Shown: positions 1-7,585, counted from the first letter of the stretch. The stretch is 14,970 bases of DNA from Calditrichota bacterium (GCA_024278715.1 JAJRSN010000323.1:1-14970); one strand, 5' to 3'. The notes: generated from the letters alone by a model not told the origin. Program-made: numbers and translations.

Positions 1-369
1 AAAGAAGTCACAAAGCACACAAAAGAAAATACCATTTTGTTACTCATCACGCATTACGTTTTAGTTATCTGTAAATTTTTGTTTATTCTGCATTAAGACC
101 CCCCTTTTAATTTCCCCCCTTCCCGTCTGGCACGGGACAGGTTGAAAGGGGGGAACGCCGAAGGCAAGGGGGGTCTTATTTTCAAGCAGCACAATCTCCG
201 AAATTCAGAGCAATTAATAACCTTAACATCTAAACAACTAAACAAATAAACCTTTTCCTCCCATCCCCTGACAATCCAAGCTTTGTCGCTTTGTCACTCG
301 TTACTCTGTCACTTTGTAACTCATCACGCATTACGCATTACGCGTCACGGCATACCCGGCTTGTAATAT
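1..369. repeat. Gene-free, repeat-rich extragenic region
   Basis: No credible gene lies here. The stretch is made of short recurring words. A 23-bp sequence beginning TTTGTTACTCATCACG occurs at 36-58 and again at 313-335 with one mismatch. CGCATTA is tandemly doubled at 327-340. TTTGTCACTCGTTACTCTGTC-like words fill 285-320. A nested palindrome sits at 95-177. Related words recur in reverse orientation at 12840-13080. The arrangement is typical of degenerate extragenic repeats rather than of a decayed gene. Confidence 0.7.
95..177. repeat. Nested G/C-tract palindrome
   Basis: Three concentric inverted repeats are visible. The outer arms are AAGACCCCCCTT (95-106) and AAGGGGGGTCTT (166-177), 12 bp and perfect. 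The middle arms are TTCCCCCCTT (112-121) and AAGGGGGGAA (146-155), 10 bp and perfect. The inner arms are CCCGT (122-126) and ACGGG (132-136) around a 5-nt loop. As RNA or single-stranded DNA this would be a long interrupted hairpin. It lies about 190 bp beyond the 3' end of the permease gene and has no T-tract, so it is not an ordinary terminator. It resembles a palindromic interspersed (REP/MITE-like) element. Confidence 0.75.
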
Positions 370-1107
370 CTAAAACGCATTAAGGAGCCTTAAAGACATC
401 ATAAACAAAACAACGACCAGCACAATCCTGATGATTTTCTCTCCTTTTTTCACCGTAACATGAGCGCCGATCCAGCCGCCGAGACCATTACCGACCGAAA
501 GAATGATCCCCCAAATCCAGTTAATTTTACCGGAAGCAATAAATATCGCAATGGCTGGCAGCGTGTAAATCAAAACAATAAACACCTTATAAACGTTCAC
601 CCTGACCAGGTCAAATTTGGCGAGGTGGAATAAAACAGCCATTAAAATAAATCCGACGCCAACCTGAATAAATCCGCCGTAAAAACCGGCTCCGAACATA
701 GCCAGATAGAGTCCCCATTTATTTTTTTGGGTCATTTTACCGCTCGGAGAAGACGGGCGCGGCATGAACATGCTCACAATCACCAAAATAATCACCACGG
801 ACAAAATACGTTTAAACCACAAATCATGGATGGTCACGGCGGCAACCGCCCCGAGTACGGCTCCGGGCAGGGTTAATAAAGAAAGTTTCAGACTGCCGGA
901 AAATTCGTTTCGTTTGTTTTGCTGAAAGCCGGTTATGGCAAAAATATTCTGGACGATAATAGCGATGCGGTTAGTGCCGTTTGCCGTGGCGCCGTCCAAG
1001 CCTAACAAGATTAATGCCGGCAATGTCAAAGAAGAGCCTCCGCCCGCCATAACATTAATAAAACCGGCGAAGATTCCGACTATTAAAAGGGCAACTGCCT
1101 GAATCAT
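370..1107 (-). CDS. TauE/SafE family membrane permease (sulfite exporter family)
   Basis: A 245-aa, highly hydrophobic integral membrane protein of the TauE/SafE (formerly DUF81/UPF0721) family, a normal length for the family. Members move sulfite, sulfoacetate or other organosulfur anions across the inner membrane; the substrate here cannot be told from sequence. The two internally repeated halves are visible. The first opens with a hydrophobic helix leading into GGGSS (residues 22-26) and a following NGTNR (about 43-47). The second carries the equivalent glycine-rich segment around residues 138-153 (GAGFYGGF, then GVGF) followed by NVYK. Roughly seven to eight membrane segments can be counted. 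The ATG at 1107 is preceded by AAGGA at good spacing. It stands alone, divergent from the two-component pair, with no sulfur-metabolism gene beside it. Confidence 0.88.
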   Translation of the reverse strand: MIQAVALLIVGIFAGFINVMAGGGSSLTLPALILLGLDGATANGTNRIAIIVQNIFAITGFQQNKRNEFSGSLKLSLLTLPGAVLGAVAAVTIHDLWFKRILSVVIILVIVSMFMPRPSSPSGKMTQKNKWGLYLAMFGAGFYGGFIQVGVGFILMAVLFHLAKFDLVRVNVYKVFIVLIYTLPAIAIFIASGKINWIWGIILSVGNGLGGWIGAHVTVKKGEKIIRIVLVVVLFMMSLRLLNAF

Positions 1108-1396
1108 TTAAATTTTCCTTTTTATTGATCCGAAAGGGAATATTATGGATTTTTTTATTTTCTTTCTAATTAATTTTCTATTTCAGCGCGGCATAACGTT
1201 ATCGGAAGCATGCGCTATTAGTTTAGTTACAATAATAAGACCCTGCCGTTTGGGATTGGAACTAAATCTTATTAAATTCCAGGTAGTTACCGAAGTCATC
1301 GTTTAATTTTTAAAGAGAGGAATTTTGTTATTAATCAAAACGAATGTTGAATAAATACTATAAGTTTCTTAATTAATAAAAAGTTGCATTTAATCA

Positions 1397-2065
1397 GTGA
1401 ATTGTATGAGTGAATTTCAATCTGTTTTAATCAATAAATTGGCGCATCAGCTAAAGAATGAATTAACGACATTGCGTCTTGCTCTGTTTAATCTTTCTAA
1501 CCTTTTACAGGAGACGCCCTTACCCGACGAACGCGACGAACAGTCGCAGGAATTCCTTTCGGTTATACGCACAACCCTGAGCCAGAGTATTGAATCGTTG
1601 TCGAAGATTTTATTGGTAACCCGTTCGGGAAACCAATATTTCAAGATCGTAAACCTGACTCATATTTTGTTTGAAATTGTCGATCAACCGGAGTACAAAC
1701 GTTTTTTTCGATCACAATCCTCCGCGGATCATCAACTGATAAACACTGACCCGCAGACGCTTCAATTGGCTTTTATGCTTTTATTTGAACATCTTATAAA
1801 AAACGCGCATCACGAAAATATTAAAGGAGAAATTTATTTTCACAAAAAATCGCCTCCCGAAATCAGAATTTTGTTTCCGGTAAAAAATTCGGAGGAACTA
1901 AAAATTTTACAAGCGGATAGTCCAAAATCTGCAGCTTCGTCAGCCCCGTTACCACTATTGTTGCTTAAGCGACTTTTGCAGTATTTGGACATTTCTTGTT
2001 CCGTTCAACAAAAAGCGGAAAATTCCGCTATCGTTCTCACATTTAATCAAATACCGGAGGATTAA
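1397..2065 (+). CDS. Histidine-kinase-like protein with eroded ATPase domain
   Basis: A 222-aa cytoplasmic protein with no membrane segment and no PAS or other sensor domain. Residues 12-75 read as a HisKA/DHp dimerisation helix with an H-box-like motif, H17-Q-L-K-N-E-L (usual form HEIKNPL, so Pro is replaced by Glu). Residues 118-140 resemble the N box (a Leu-rich helix ending HLIKNAHH; N136), although the first Asn of the usual NLLxNA is Glu. The DxGxG and GxGxG nucleotide boxes are not recognisable: where the second should lie is a Pro/Leu run followed by LKRLLQYLDIS. It therefore probably cannot bind ATP normally and may act as a phosphotransfer (Spo0B-like) or scaffolding partner. The start may be GTG at 1397 or ATG at 1406; neither has a strong ribosome site. 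It is followed after 5 nt by the response regulator, clearly one transcript. Confidence 0.7.
   Translation: MNCMSEFQSVLINKLAHQLKNELTTLRLALFNLSNLLQETPLPDERDEQSQEFLSVIRTTLSQSIESLSKILLVTRSGNQYFKIVNLTHILFEIVDQPEYKRFFRSQSSADHQLINTDPQTLQLAFMLLFEHLIKNAHHENIKGEIYFHKKSPPEIRILFPVKNSEELKILQADSPKSAASSAPLPLLLLKRLLQYLDISCSVQQKAENSAIVLTFNQIPED
2055..2060 (+). promoter_or_regulatory. Ribosome binding site of the response regulator
   Basis: CGGAGG lies inside the last codons of the upstream kinase-like gene, 10 nt before the ATG at 2071. This supports that start and suggests translational coupling of the pair. Confidence 0.6.
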
Positions 2066-2070
2066 TTGCC

Positions 2071-3390
2071 ATGCCAGGTATTCTTTTAATCGACGATAAC
2101 GAAGCTTATTGCGAACAAATAAAGAAAACATTAGCCTTAAAAGATTTTTCTTTGCATTATGAAATCGATCCGCAGAAGGGTCTGGAATCGGCTTTGGAAA
2201 ACAACTGGGATGTTGTTCTTCTGGATATTGTGCTCAACGGCAAATTGGACGGTCTTGAAATTTTAAGAAGGCTGAAAAATAAAAAACAGGATTTACCTGT
2301 CATCATGATTTCCGGAACATCGACATTGGATTCCGCCATGCAAGCCATTCAGGAAGGAGCCTACGATTATCTGGAAAAACCCATTGATATTGAGCGTCTC
2401 ATGATTTGCATCCAACATGCCATTGAATACAAAAAGCTGATCTTTTTGAATCACCATTTACACGAAGAATTCACCAAAAGAATAGCGACCATCGGAATAA
2501 GCGAAACCATTCGCAAGGCGCTGGAGCGTCTTTCCACATTTACGGATACGATGGAACGAATTTTAATTACCGGCGAAAGAGGAACAGGCAAAGAATTGAT
2601 GGCAAGAATGCTTCATTTCGGCAGTAAAAGGAAATACGGTCCGTTTATTTCTTTCCATTGCGATACTCAAGCCAATGATAACGAAACGCTTCTCTTTGGC
2701 GCTGACTGTAATTCTCAGGAACCGGCTTCCCGAAAAGGACTTATTTGCCAGGCAGACACGGGTACGTTGTTTTTAGGAGAAATCTCAAAATTATCCGTCA
2801 GCGGACAGAAAAAACTGTTGAAGTTCATTCACAAAAATTTTTATATGCCGCCGAAATTTGACGATCAACGTCCCATTGACATTCGGATAATCGCTTCCAC
2901 GTCTGTTGACCTTGCCGCTTTAAGCAAAGAAGGAAAATTTTCGGAAGAACTTCTCGATCTTTTGAGTACTTTCACTTTCCACATGCCGCCTTTGCGCGAA
3001 CGATTGGACGATATTCCGGGATTGGTTGACCATTTTCTCAAAATGGCTTCGGCTCAATTCAACGTTCCAAAACCCGACATCTCAGAAAAGGCGCTTAACC
3101 TTTTAAAAGAACAAAAATGGGAAAAGAACATGACTCAATTAAAGTCCGTAGTCGTCCATATATTGTTACTGAGCAAATCACGGACAATTGATGAAAATAT
3201 CGTTAAAGCTGCTTTAACGGTTTACCGCTTAATGCACGATTTACTCGCCAATAAACCATATACGGAACTGGAAAATGATTTAAAGGCTCTTTATCTGTAT
3301 TACAACAAATCACACTCAACCGTTGCGGATGATAATTTTTTTTCCGACTCGCCTATTTCATCAACGATGATGAACGGTAAACATCCGTAG
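2071..3390 (+). CDS. NtrC-like response regulator with degenerate AAA+ domain
   Basis: A 439-aa protein. Residues 1-120 form an intact receiver domain: acidic pair D8/D9, phospho-acceptor D52, S81 and K103. Residues 138-375 are recognisably a sigma-54-interaction AAA+ domain, with Walker A GERGTGK (168-174), RIIASTS (272-278) and PPLRER (306-311). Key residues are missing. The GAFTGA loop is replaced by an unrelated stretch after LLFG (207-210). Walker B reads GTLFLGEI, with G236 instead of Asp. The arginine-finger positions read S291 and L297. Sensor II GNVREL reads KNMTQL (T355 instead of Arg). Residues 376-439 show no Fis-type helix-turn-helix. It is therefore unlikely to activate sigma-54 promoters; a phosphorylation-gated protein-interaction role is an inference. 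CGGAGG at 2055-2060 serves the ATG. Confidence 0.85.
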   Translation: MPGILLIDDNEAYCEQIKKTLALKDFSLHYEIDPQKGLESALENNWDVVLLDIVLNGKLDGLEILRRLKNKKQDLPVIMISGTSTLDSAMQAIQEGAYDYLEKPIDIERLMICIQHAIEYKKLIFLNHHLHEEFTKRIATIGISETIRKALERLSTFTDTMERILITGERGTGKELMARMLHFGSKRKYGPFISFHCDTQANDNETLLFGADCNSQEPASRKGLICQADTGTLFLGEISKLSVSGQKKLLKFIHKNFYMPPKFDDQRPIDIRIIASTSVDLAALSKEGKFSEELLDLLSTFTFHMPPLRERLDDIPGLVDHFLKMASAQFNVPKPDISEKALNLLKEQKWEKNMTQLKSVVVHILLLSKSRTIDENIVKAALTVYRLMHDLLANKPYTELENDLKALYLYYNKSHSTVADDNFFSDSPISSTMMNGKHP

Positions 3391-3455
3391 CCGGAGGAAA
3401 TAAAAAAGCGCGTTTAGTTCAGGTATGATTAAACCGTTAGATTTTCAGCCATAAA

Positions 3456-3484
3456 TTGACTTGAGATATATTCATACCTATATT
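3456..3484 (+). promoter_or_regulatory. Sigma-70-type promoter of the HicB/HicA-like gene
   Basis: TTGACT (3456-3461) and TATATT (3479-3484) are separated by exactly 17 bp. Transcription would start near 3491, giving a leader of about 36 nt. The gene therefore need not depend on read-through from the two-component operon. Confidence 0.65.
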
Positions 3485-3526
3485 AATTAATAAATTAAGG
3501 AATTAACATCGGATTGGTAGCTTTGC

Positions 3527-3973
3527 ATGAAGATCATCTTAAAAAAAGAATTTGATGGTCGTACTTACGTTGCGTTTTGCGAGAACGTGCCCGGCGTTTA
3601 TGTTCAGGCAACTTCAAAAGAGCAATTAAATCAACGCGTAAGCAAGGCGTTGGCGCTTTTAAAACATTACTGCGAACAACGCAATCAACCGTTCCCTTTT
3701 GGCGAGGACAAGCCTCTTTTTGATATACGCATCCGCTTTAATTCGCTTTCAACCGAACAACTGGTGGATTTTTTCCATAAGCGCAATTATCATATCGAAT
3801 TCGAAGACGCAGATTCCGTGCTTTTAATGAATTCATTTTTCCCTTTTAACCGGGTTCATCTGCCAAAGACCAATCATATCTCTCCCATAATCGTCAGACG
3901 CATATTTGGCAGCCAAAACGCCATTTATGTGGGAGGACATGGGAACCTTAAATTGCATCGTTCCGCTCCCTGA
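3527..3973 (+). CDS. HicB-like/HicA-like single-chain fusion protein
   Basis: A 148-aa protein that reads as two halves. Residues 1-50 match the HicB antitoxin N-domain pattern (partial RNase H fold): a beta strand, then DGRTYVAFCENVPGVYVQAT and a helix beginning SKEQL. Residues 74-130 match the HicA mRNA-interferase (dsRBD-like) pattern: LSTEQLVDFFHKRNY, two strands, VHLPKTNHISPIIVRRIF. In HicA this strand carries G-S-H with the catalytic His; here the equivalent is D96-S97-V98, so the His appears lost and ribonuclease activity is doubtful. Normal hicA and hicB are separate genes, usually toxin first; here both folds are in one chain with the antitoxin half first. No DNA-binding tail is seen. 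The ribosome site is weak, but a strong promoter lies upstream. It ends 35 bp from the convergent nuclease gene. The family assignment is by eye from motif order. Confidence 0.6.
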   Translation: MKIILKKEFDGRTYVAFCENVPGVYVQATSKEQLNQRVSKALALLKHYCEQRNQPFPFGEDKPLFDIRIRFNSLSTEQLVDFFHKRNYHIEFEDADSVLLMNSFFPFNRVHLPKTNHISPIIVRRIFGSQNAIYVGGHGNLKLHRSAP

Positions 3974-4008
3974 CCGGCACTCCCCCGCTTTTTTAGACTG
4001 TTTATCGT

Positions 4009-4971
4009 TTACAAATCGAGCTCCGATTGCGAAGAGTTTTCGAGTGTTTTTGCCTGATAACCCGCGGCTTTCAATTCTTGCACAAATTGCGGAAAACCGT
4101 GCGTACAGTAAATCTCTTTCGGTTTAAAGTTTTCCACTAATTCGAATAACTGGTAATAATCGGCATGATCGCTCAAAGGAAGAACTTTGTTCACCCCAAA
4201 GCGGTTTTCCGCCCATTGGTCCATACCCCACCCGGAAAGATAGATTGTGTAACCGTTGAACAAATTTTTAAAGAATTTCCGATAGCGAAAATTAACCGGA
4301 AGAAGGAGCACACGTCCCTGAAAATCGTAACGGTCAAAAGTTTCATAATGTCCGAACGATACGCCGTTTTCTTTATACACAGACACATATCGTTCAATGC
4401 CTTCATCAACAGCCACCAAAAGCCCGGCATCGGTCAGTATTTTTAAGGCTTCCTGCCCTTTTCCCAAAGAATAGGCAAAAATAACGGGCGTTTTGTTCTG
4501 TTTTAAAAGGCTGCCGCAAAGTTCAATCAATTCGTCTTCCACCTGTTCGCGCGGCGGCATTCGATATTGGGATTTGCCGAAAGTGGTTTCCATGATTAAG
4601 ATATCGGAAGGCACGTATTCAAAAGATTCCACTGTTCGGGAATCGCCGAGACGAAAATCCCCGGTGTACAGCAAACTCTGTCCGTTTTTCTGAATTCGAA
4701 TTTGAGCCGAACCGAGAATATGACCGGCGGGATGGAGAGAAATCCGATAATCGCCGATGGGATGTTCCTCTCCGAATTTAAGCGTATGAAAAGAGGTTGA
4801 TTTAACGCGCTTTTTTACAAACTCCGCGGTCGGCTCGGAACACAATACTTTTTTGTGCCGCGCGATATGATCGGTATGCCCGTGCGAAATAAAGCCAAAC
4901 GGTTTTACGCGTTTACTGTCGATCCACAAATCGATTTCGGGAATGAACAAATCTCTTTCAAAGTAGAACAA
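4009..4971 (-). CDS. MBL-fold beta-CASP-like exonuclease (mRNA 3'-end-processing-factor-like)
   Basis: A 320-aa metallo-beta-lactamase-fold hydrolase. Zinc-site motifs are intact: SHGHTDH (29-35), H84 in HPAGHILGSAQ (80-90), D105 in YTGD, and the later SDHAD (267-271) and THG (290-292). METTFG (127-132) and AYSLGKGQ (166-173) are signatures shared by the DNA-ligase-associated exonuclease and archaeal-type mRNA 3'-end-processing-factor families, so a DNA or RNA substrate is likely. No ATP-dependent DNA ligase or helicase accompanies it here, so the ligase-associated label is not used. The start is TTG, with AAAGGA 5 nt upstream and no better downstream start. It lies 26 nt after miaB on the same strand, so it is probably co-transcribed with the two tRNA methylthiotransferase genes, hinting at a link to RNA metabolism. 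Confidence 0.8.
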   Translation of the reverse strand: MFYFERDLFIPEIDLWIDSKRVKPFGFISHGHTDHIARHKKVLCSEPTAEFVKKRVKSTSFHTLKFGEEHPIGDYRISLHPAGHILGSAQIRIQKNGQSLLYTGDFRLGDSRTVESFEYVPSDILIMETTFGKSQYRMPPREQVEDELIELCGSLLKQNKTPVIFAYSLGKGQEALKILTDAGLLVAVDEGIERYVSVYKENGVSFGHYETFDRYDFQGRVLLLPVNFRYRKFFKNLFNGYTIYLSGWGMDQWAENRFGVNKVLPLSDHADYYQLFELVENFKPKEIYCTHGFPQFVQELKAAGYQAKTLENSSQSELDL

Positions 4972-4997
4972 AATATTCCTTTCAAAAACGGATTGAA

Positions 4998-6299
4998 TTA
5001 CACCGCTTTTCCGATTAAAGTGTTTGATGTAACTTCTTCTATTTTTACGCGCACAAAATCTCCCGTCTTTGCGCCGTTTTCAGGGAAAACCACAATTTTA
5101 TTGCCGTCGTTTCGTCCGAGCAATTGATTCGGTTTTTTGCCATAGCCTTCAACTAAAACGTCAAACACCTGACCCAAATGCGCCTGATTCTTTTTAAGCG
5201 CAATCTTTTTCTGCATTTCCACCAAGCGGGTAATGCGCGATGTTTTTTCTTCTTCCGGCACATCATCAGGATATTTTCGCGAAGCGATGGTGTGTTTTCG
5301 TTCCGAATATTTAAACATAAAAGCGGCGTCAAATTCCACAATGCGCATCACTTCCAAGGTGTCCTGAAATTCCGCCTCCGTTTCCGTGGGGAATCCCACA
5401 ATTACATCCGTAGTCAAAACCAGCTCCGGAATGCGGCTGCGCATGCGTTCCACCAACTCAATAAATTGTTCGCGGGTGTAGGTTCTGTTCATCAGATCCA
5501 GAATTCGGTTATTGCCCGCTTGCAGGGGTAAATGGATGTGCTTGCACGCTTTGGGATTGTCTGCCACAACATCGATCAGTTTTTCGGGAAAGTCCTTGGG
5601 GTGCGGAGAGGTAAAGCGAATGCGCTCGATCCCCTCAGTTTTGCTTACCAGCTCGATCAAATCGGCAAAGTCGGAATCGCCGAACCGATAGGAATTAACA
5701 TTCTGCCCCAGTAAAGTAATCTGTTTAAATCCCTTGTCTGCCAACTGCTTTACTTCTTCCAGAATATTAAAGGGATCTCGACTTCGCTCCCTGCCCCGGG
5801 TGTAAGGGACGACGCAAAAGGTGCAAAAATTATCACACCCGCGCATCACGGCAATCCAGGCGTTTATTCCGCTCTTATGATCGGGAAAAACATCGCTGTA
5901 GGTCTCAAATTCGGACAGTGTAAAATCAAATTCTTTTGTCCCTCCGTGAAAAACATGATCCAGCATTTGCGGAAGTCTTTTGTAGCTGTCGGGTCCGGCA
6001 ACCACGTCAACGCCAACTTTTTCTTCCAACAGCTCTTTCCGAAGATTTTGCGCCATGCAGCCCAGCACTCCGAGGATCAAATATTTTTTCTCTCTGCGTA
6101 ATTGTTTTAAAACGTTAATACGCTGCTGAACCTTTTGGTGCGCGTTTTCACGCACAGAACAGGTATTTAAAAACACAACTTCCGCTTCTTCCGGTTTTTC
6201 GGTAAACGAATAATTGTGACGGCTTAAAATCGACTTTACAATTTCCGTATCATATTCGTTCATCTGACAGCCGTAAGTCTCTATGTAAACGCGCTTCAC
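4998..6299 (-). CDS. miaB: tRNA (N6-isopentenyladenosine(37)-C2)-methylthiotransferase MiaB
   Basis: A 433-aa protein, usual length for MiaB. It is a radical-SAM enzyme adding a methylthio group at C2 of i6A37 in tRNAs reading UNN codons, stabilising codon-anticodon pairing. The N-terminal domain opens with IETYGCQMNEYDTE, and its three auxiliary [4Fe-4S] ligands are present (C11, C47 in NTCSVRENA, C81 in LGCMAQ). The radical-SAM cluster motif is C155-D-N-F-C159-T-F-C162 within MRGCDNFCTFCVVPYTRGRERSR. The C-terminal region (about 370-433) is the TRAM RNA-binding domain. The YGCQMN and VPYTRGRE forms distinguish it from MtaB and RimO. The GTG start overlaps the mtaB stop (GTGA), so translation is coupled. 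The isopentenyltransferase MiaA is not in the window. Confidence 0.96.
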   Translation of the reverse strand: MKRVYIETYGCQMNEYDTEIVKSILSRHNYSFTEKPEEAEVVFLNTCSVRENAHQKVQQRINVLKQLRREKKYLILGVLGCMAQNLRKELLEEKVGVDVVAGPDSYKRLPQMLDHVFHGGTKEFDFTLSEFETYSDVFPDHKSGINAWIAVMRGCDNFCTFCVVPYTRGRERSRDPFNILEEVKQLADKGFKQITLLGQNVNSYRFGDSDFADLIELVSKTEGIERIRFTSPHPKDFPEKLIDVVADNPKACKHIHLPLQAGNNRILDLMNRTYTREQFIELVERMRSRIPELVLTTDVIVGFPTETEAEFQDTLEVMRIVEFDAAFMFKYSERKHTIASRKYPDDVPEEEKTSRITRLVEMQKKIALKKNQAHLGQVFDVLVEGYGKKPNQLLGRNDGNKIVVFPENGAKTGDFVRVKIEEVTSNTLIGKAV

Positions 6300-7585
6300 G
6301 CCAATACCCCTCTTATTTTTTCATCCTGAATTTCCGTTAAACGCACCGCTAAAATCTGGTTTTTAAGATTGCGCTTCGACTGTACTTTTACCCGCATGTA
6401 GTTGTCCGTAAATCCTTCCCAATATCCTTCAAATTCCTGTTCGAACAGCACCGGCGCTGTTTTCCCGATGAACGATTGATAAAAGGCGATCTTTTTGCGT
6501 TTTCCCATTTCGATCATTATTCTTGTGCGCGTCTTTTTGATTTGCGGTGGAACTTTTGGCTTCAATTTAAACGAAGTCGTTCCCTTGCGATCGGAATAGG
6601 TAAACACGTGGAAATAGGCTAACGGTAAATCCGCCACACGCTTTTTGGTGTTCACAAATTGTTCGTCGCCTTCGCCCGGATAACCTACCATGATGTCGGT
6701 TCCCAATCCGATATCCGGCATTTTTTTAATGGCGTAATCGACGATTTGTTCAAAATCGGCAAAGGTGTGCTTGCGGCGCATTGATTCTAAAATTTTATCG
6801 TCCGCGCTCTGCAAAGGGATGTGCAAATGGCGGCAGATCTTTTCGGAATCGGCTATGTAATCGAGCAATTCGGCGGTTACCGTCGTCGGCTCAATGGAAC
6901 TAATGCGGATGCGCTGCAGACCGTCAATGCGTTCCAGCCTTTTGAGAACATCGATAAAGTTCCTGTCTTCAAAGCGGTAGGTTCCGATGTTAACGCCCGT
7001 AAGAACAATTTCTTTGAATCCCATTTCCGCCAGCTCTTCAGCCTCTTTTACGAGGTCGTCAAATTCACGGCTTCTCGCAGGACCGCGCGCCGTGGCGATA
7101 ATACAGAAAGAACAGACAAAATTACAGCCATCCTGAATCTTTAAATTCGCCCGGGTGTGCGTGTCATATAAACCTGTGGATTCAATCACAAAAGGTTGTT
7201 TGGAAATTTTAGCGCTATGAACGATTAAAGGTTGACCGTTCTTTTCCAGCGTATCGCTCAAATATTCTCCCAAACGCATTTTGTGCTCATTGCCCATAAT
7301 CAGGTCAACGCCCTCGATTTGACTGATAGTATCGACAGCCATTTGAGCGTAACAGCCAACGACCGCTACAAACGAATCCGGATTTTTACGCAGACTCTGG
7401 CGTACAGCCTGGCGGCATTTGGAGTCAGCCTGTTCGGTGACCGTGCAGGTGTTGATAATTGTCAAATCGGCTTTTTGCCCGAATTCAACGATTTCAAATC
7501 CCTGCTTTTTGAGCGAATTCGCAATAATGGCGGTCTCCGCCTGATTCAATCGACAACCCAATGTATGTAATGCAACTGTCGGCAT
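6296..7585 (-). CDS. mtaB: tRNA (N6-threonylcarbamoyladenosine(37)-C2)-methylthiotransferase MtaB
   Basis: A 429-aa protein and the second methylthiotransferase of this operon. It methylthiolates t6A37 to ms2t6A in tRNAs reading ANN codons. The features are those of the MtaB (YqeV) subgroup: the opening LHTLGCRLNQAETA, auxiliary cluster cysteines C11, C47 (NTCTVTEQAD) and C78 (VGCYAQ), the extra C57 in the SKCRQ segment typical of MtaB, and the radical-SAM motif C154-N-F-V-C158-S-F-C161 followed by IATARGPARSR. A TRAM domain follows from about 365. It is first in the operon mtaB-miaB-MBL nuclease. A good promoter is visible at 7672-7700. The ribosome site before the ATG at 7585 is weak. Confidence 0.95.
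   Translation of the reverse strand: MPTVALHTLGCRLNQAETAIIANSLKKQGFEIVEFGQKADLTIINTCTVTEQADSKCRQAVRQSLRKNPDSFVAVVGCYAQMAVDTISQIEGVDLIMGNEHKMRLGEYLSDTLEKNGQPLIVHSAKISKQPFVIESTGLYDTHTRANLKIQDGCNFVCSFCIIATARGPARSREFDDLVKEAEELAEMGFKEIVLTGVNIGTYRFEDRNFIDVLKRLERIDGLQRIRISSIEPTTVTAELLDYIADSEKICRHLHIPLQSADDKILESMRRKHTFADFEQIVDYAIKKMPDIGLGTDIMVGYPGEGDEQFVNTKKRVADLPLAYFHVFTYSDRKGTTSFKLKPKVPPQIKKTRTRIMIEMGKRKKIAFYQSFIGKTAPVLFEQEFEGYWEGFTDNYMRVKVQSKRNLKNQILAVRLTEIQDEKIRGVLA

Noticed and set aside
2071..3390. Canonical sigma-54-dependent activator
   Set aside because: GAFTGA, Walker B Asp, arginine-finger residues, sensor II Arg and the Fis HTH are all missing.
3906..4127. 73-aa plus-strand reading frame after the HicB/HicA-like gene
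   Set aside because: It overlaps the end of that gene and the antisense of the nuclease gene; it is a shadow.
4009..4971. DNA-ligase-associated exonuclease proper
   Set aside because: Motifs are compatible, but no ligase or Lhr-type helicase gene lies nearby; only a broader family name is justified.
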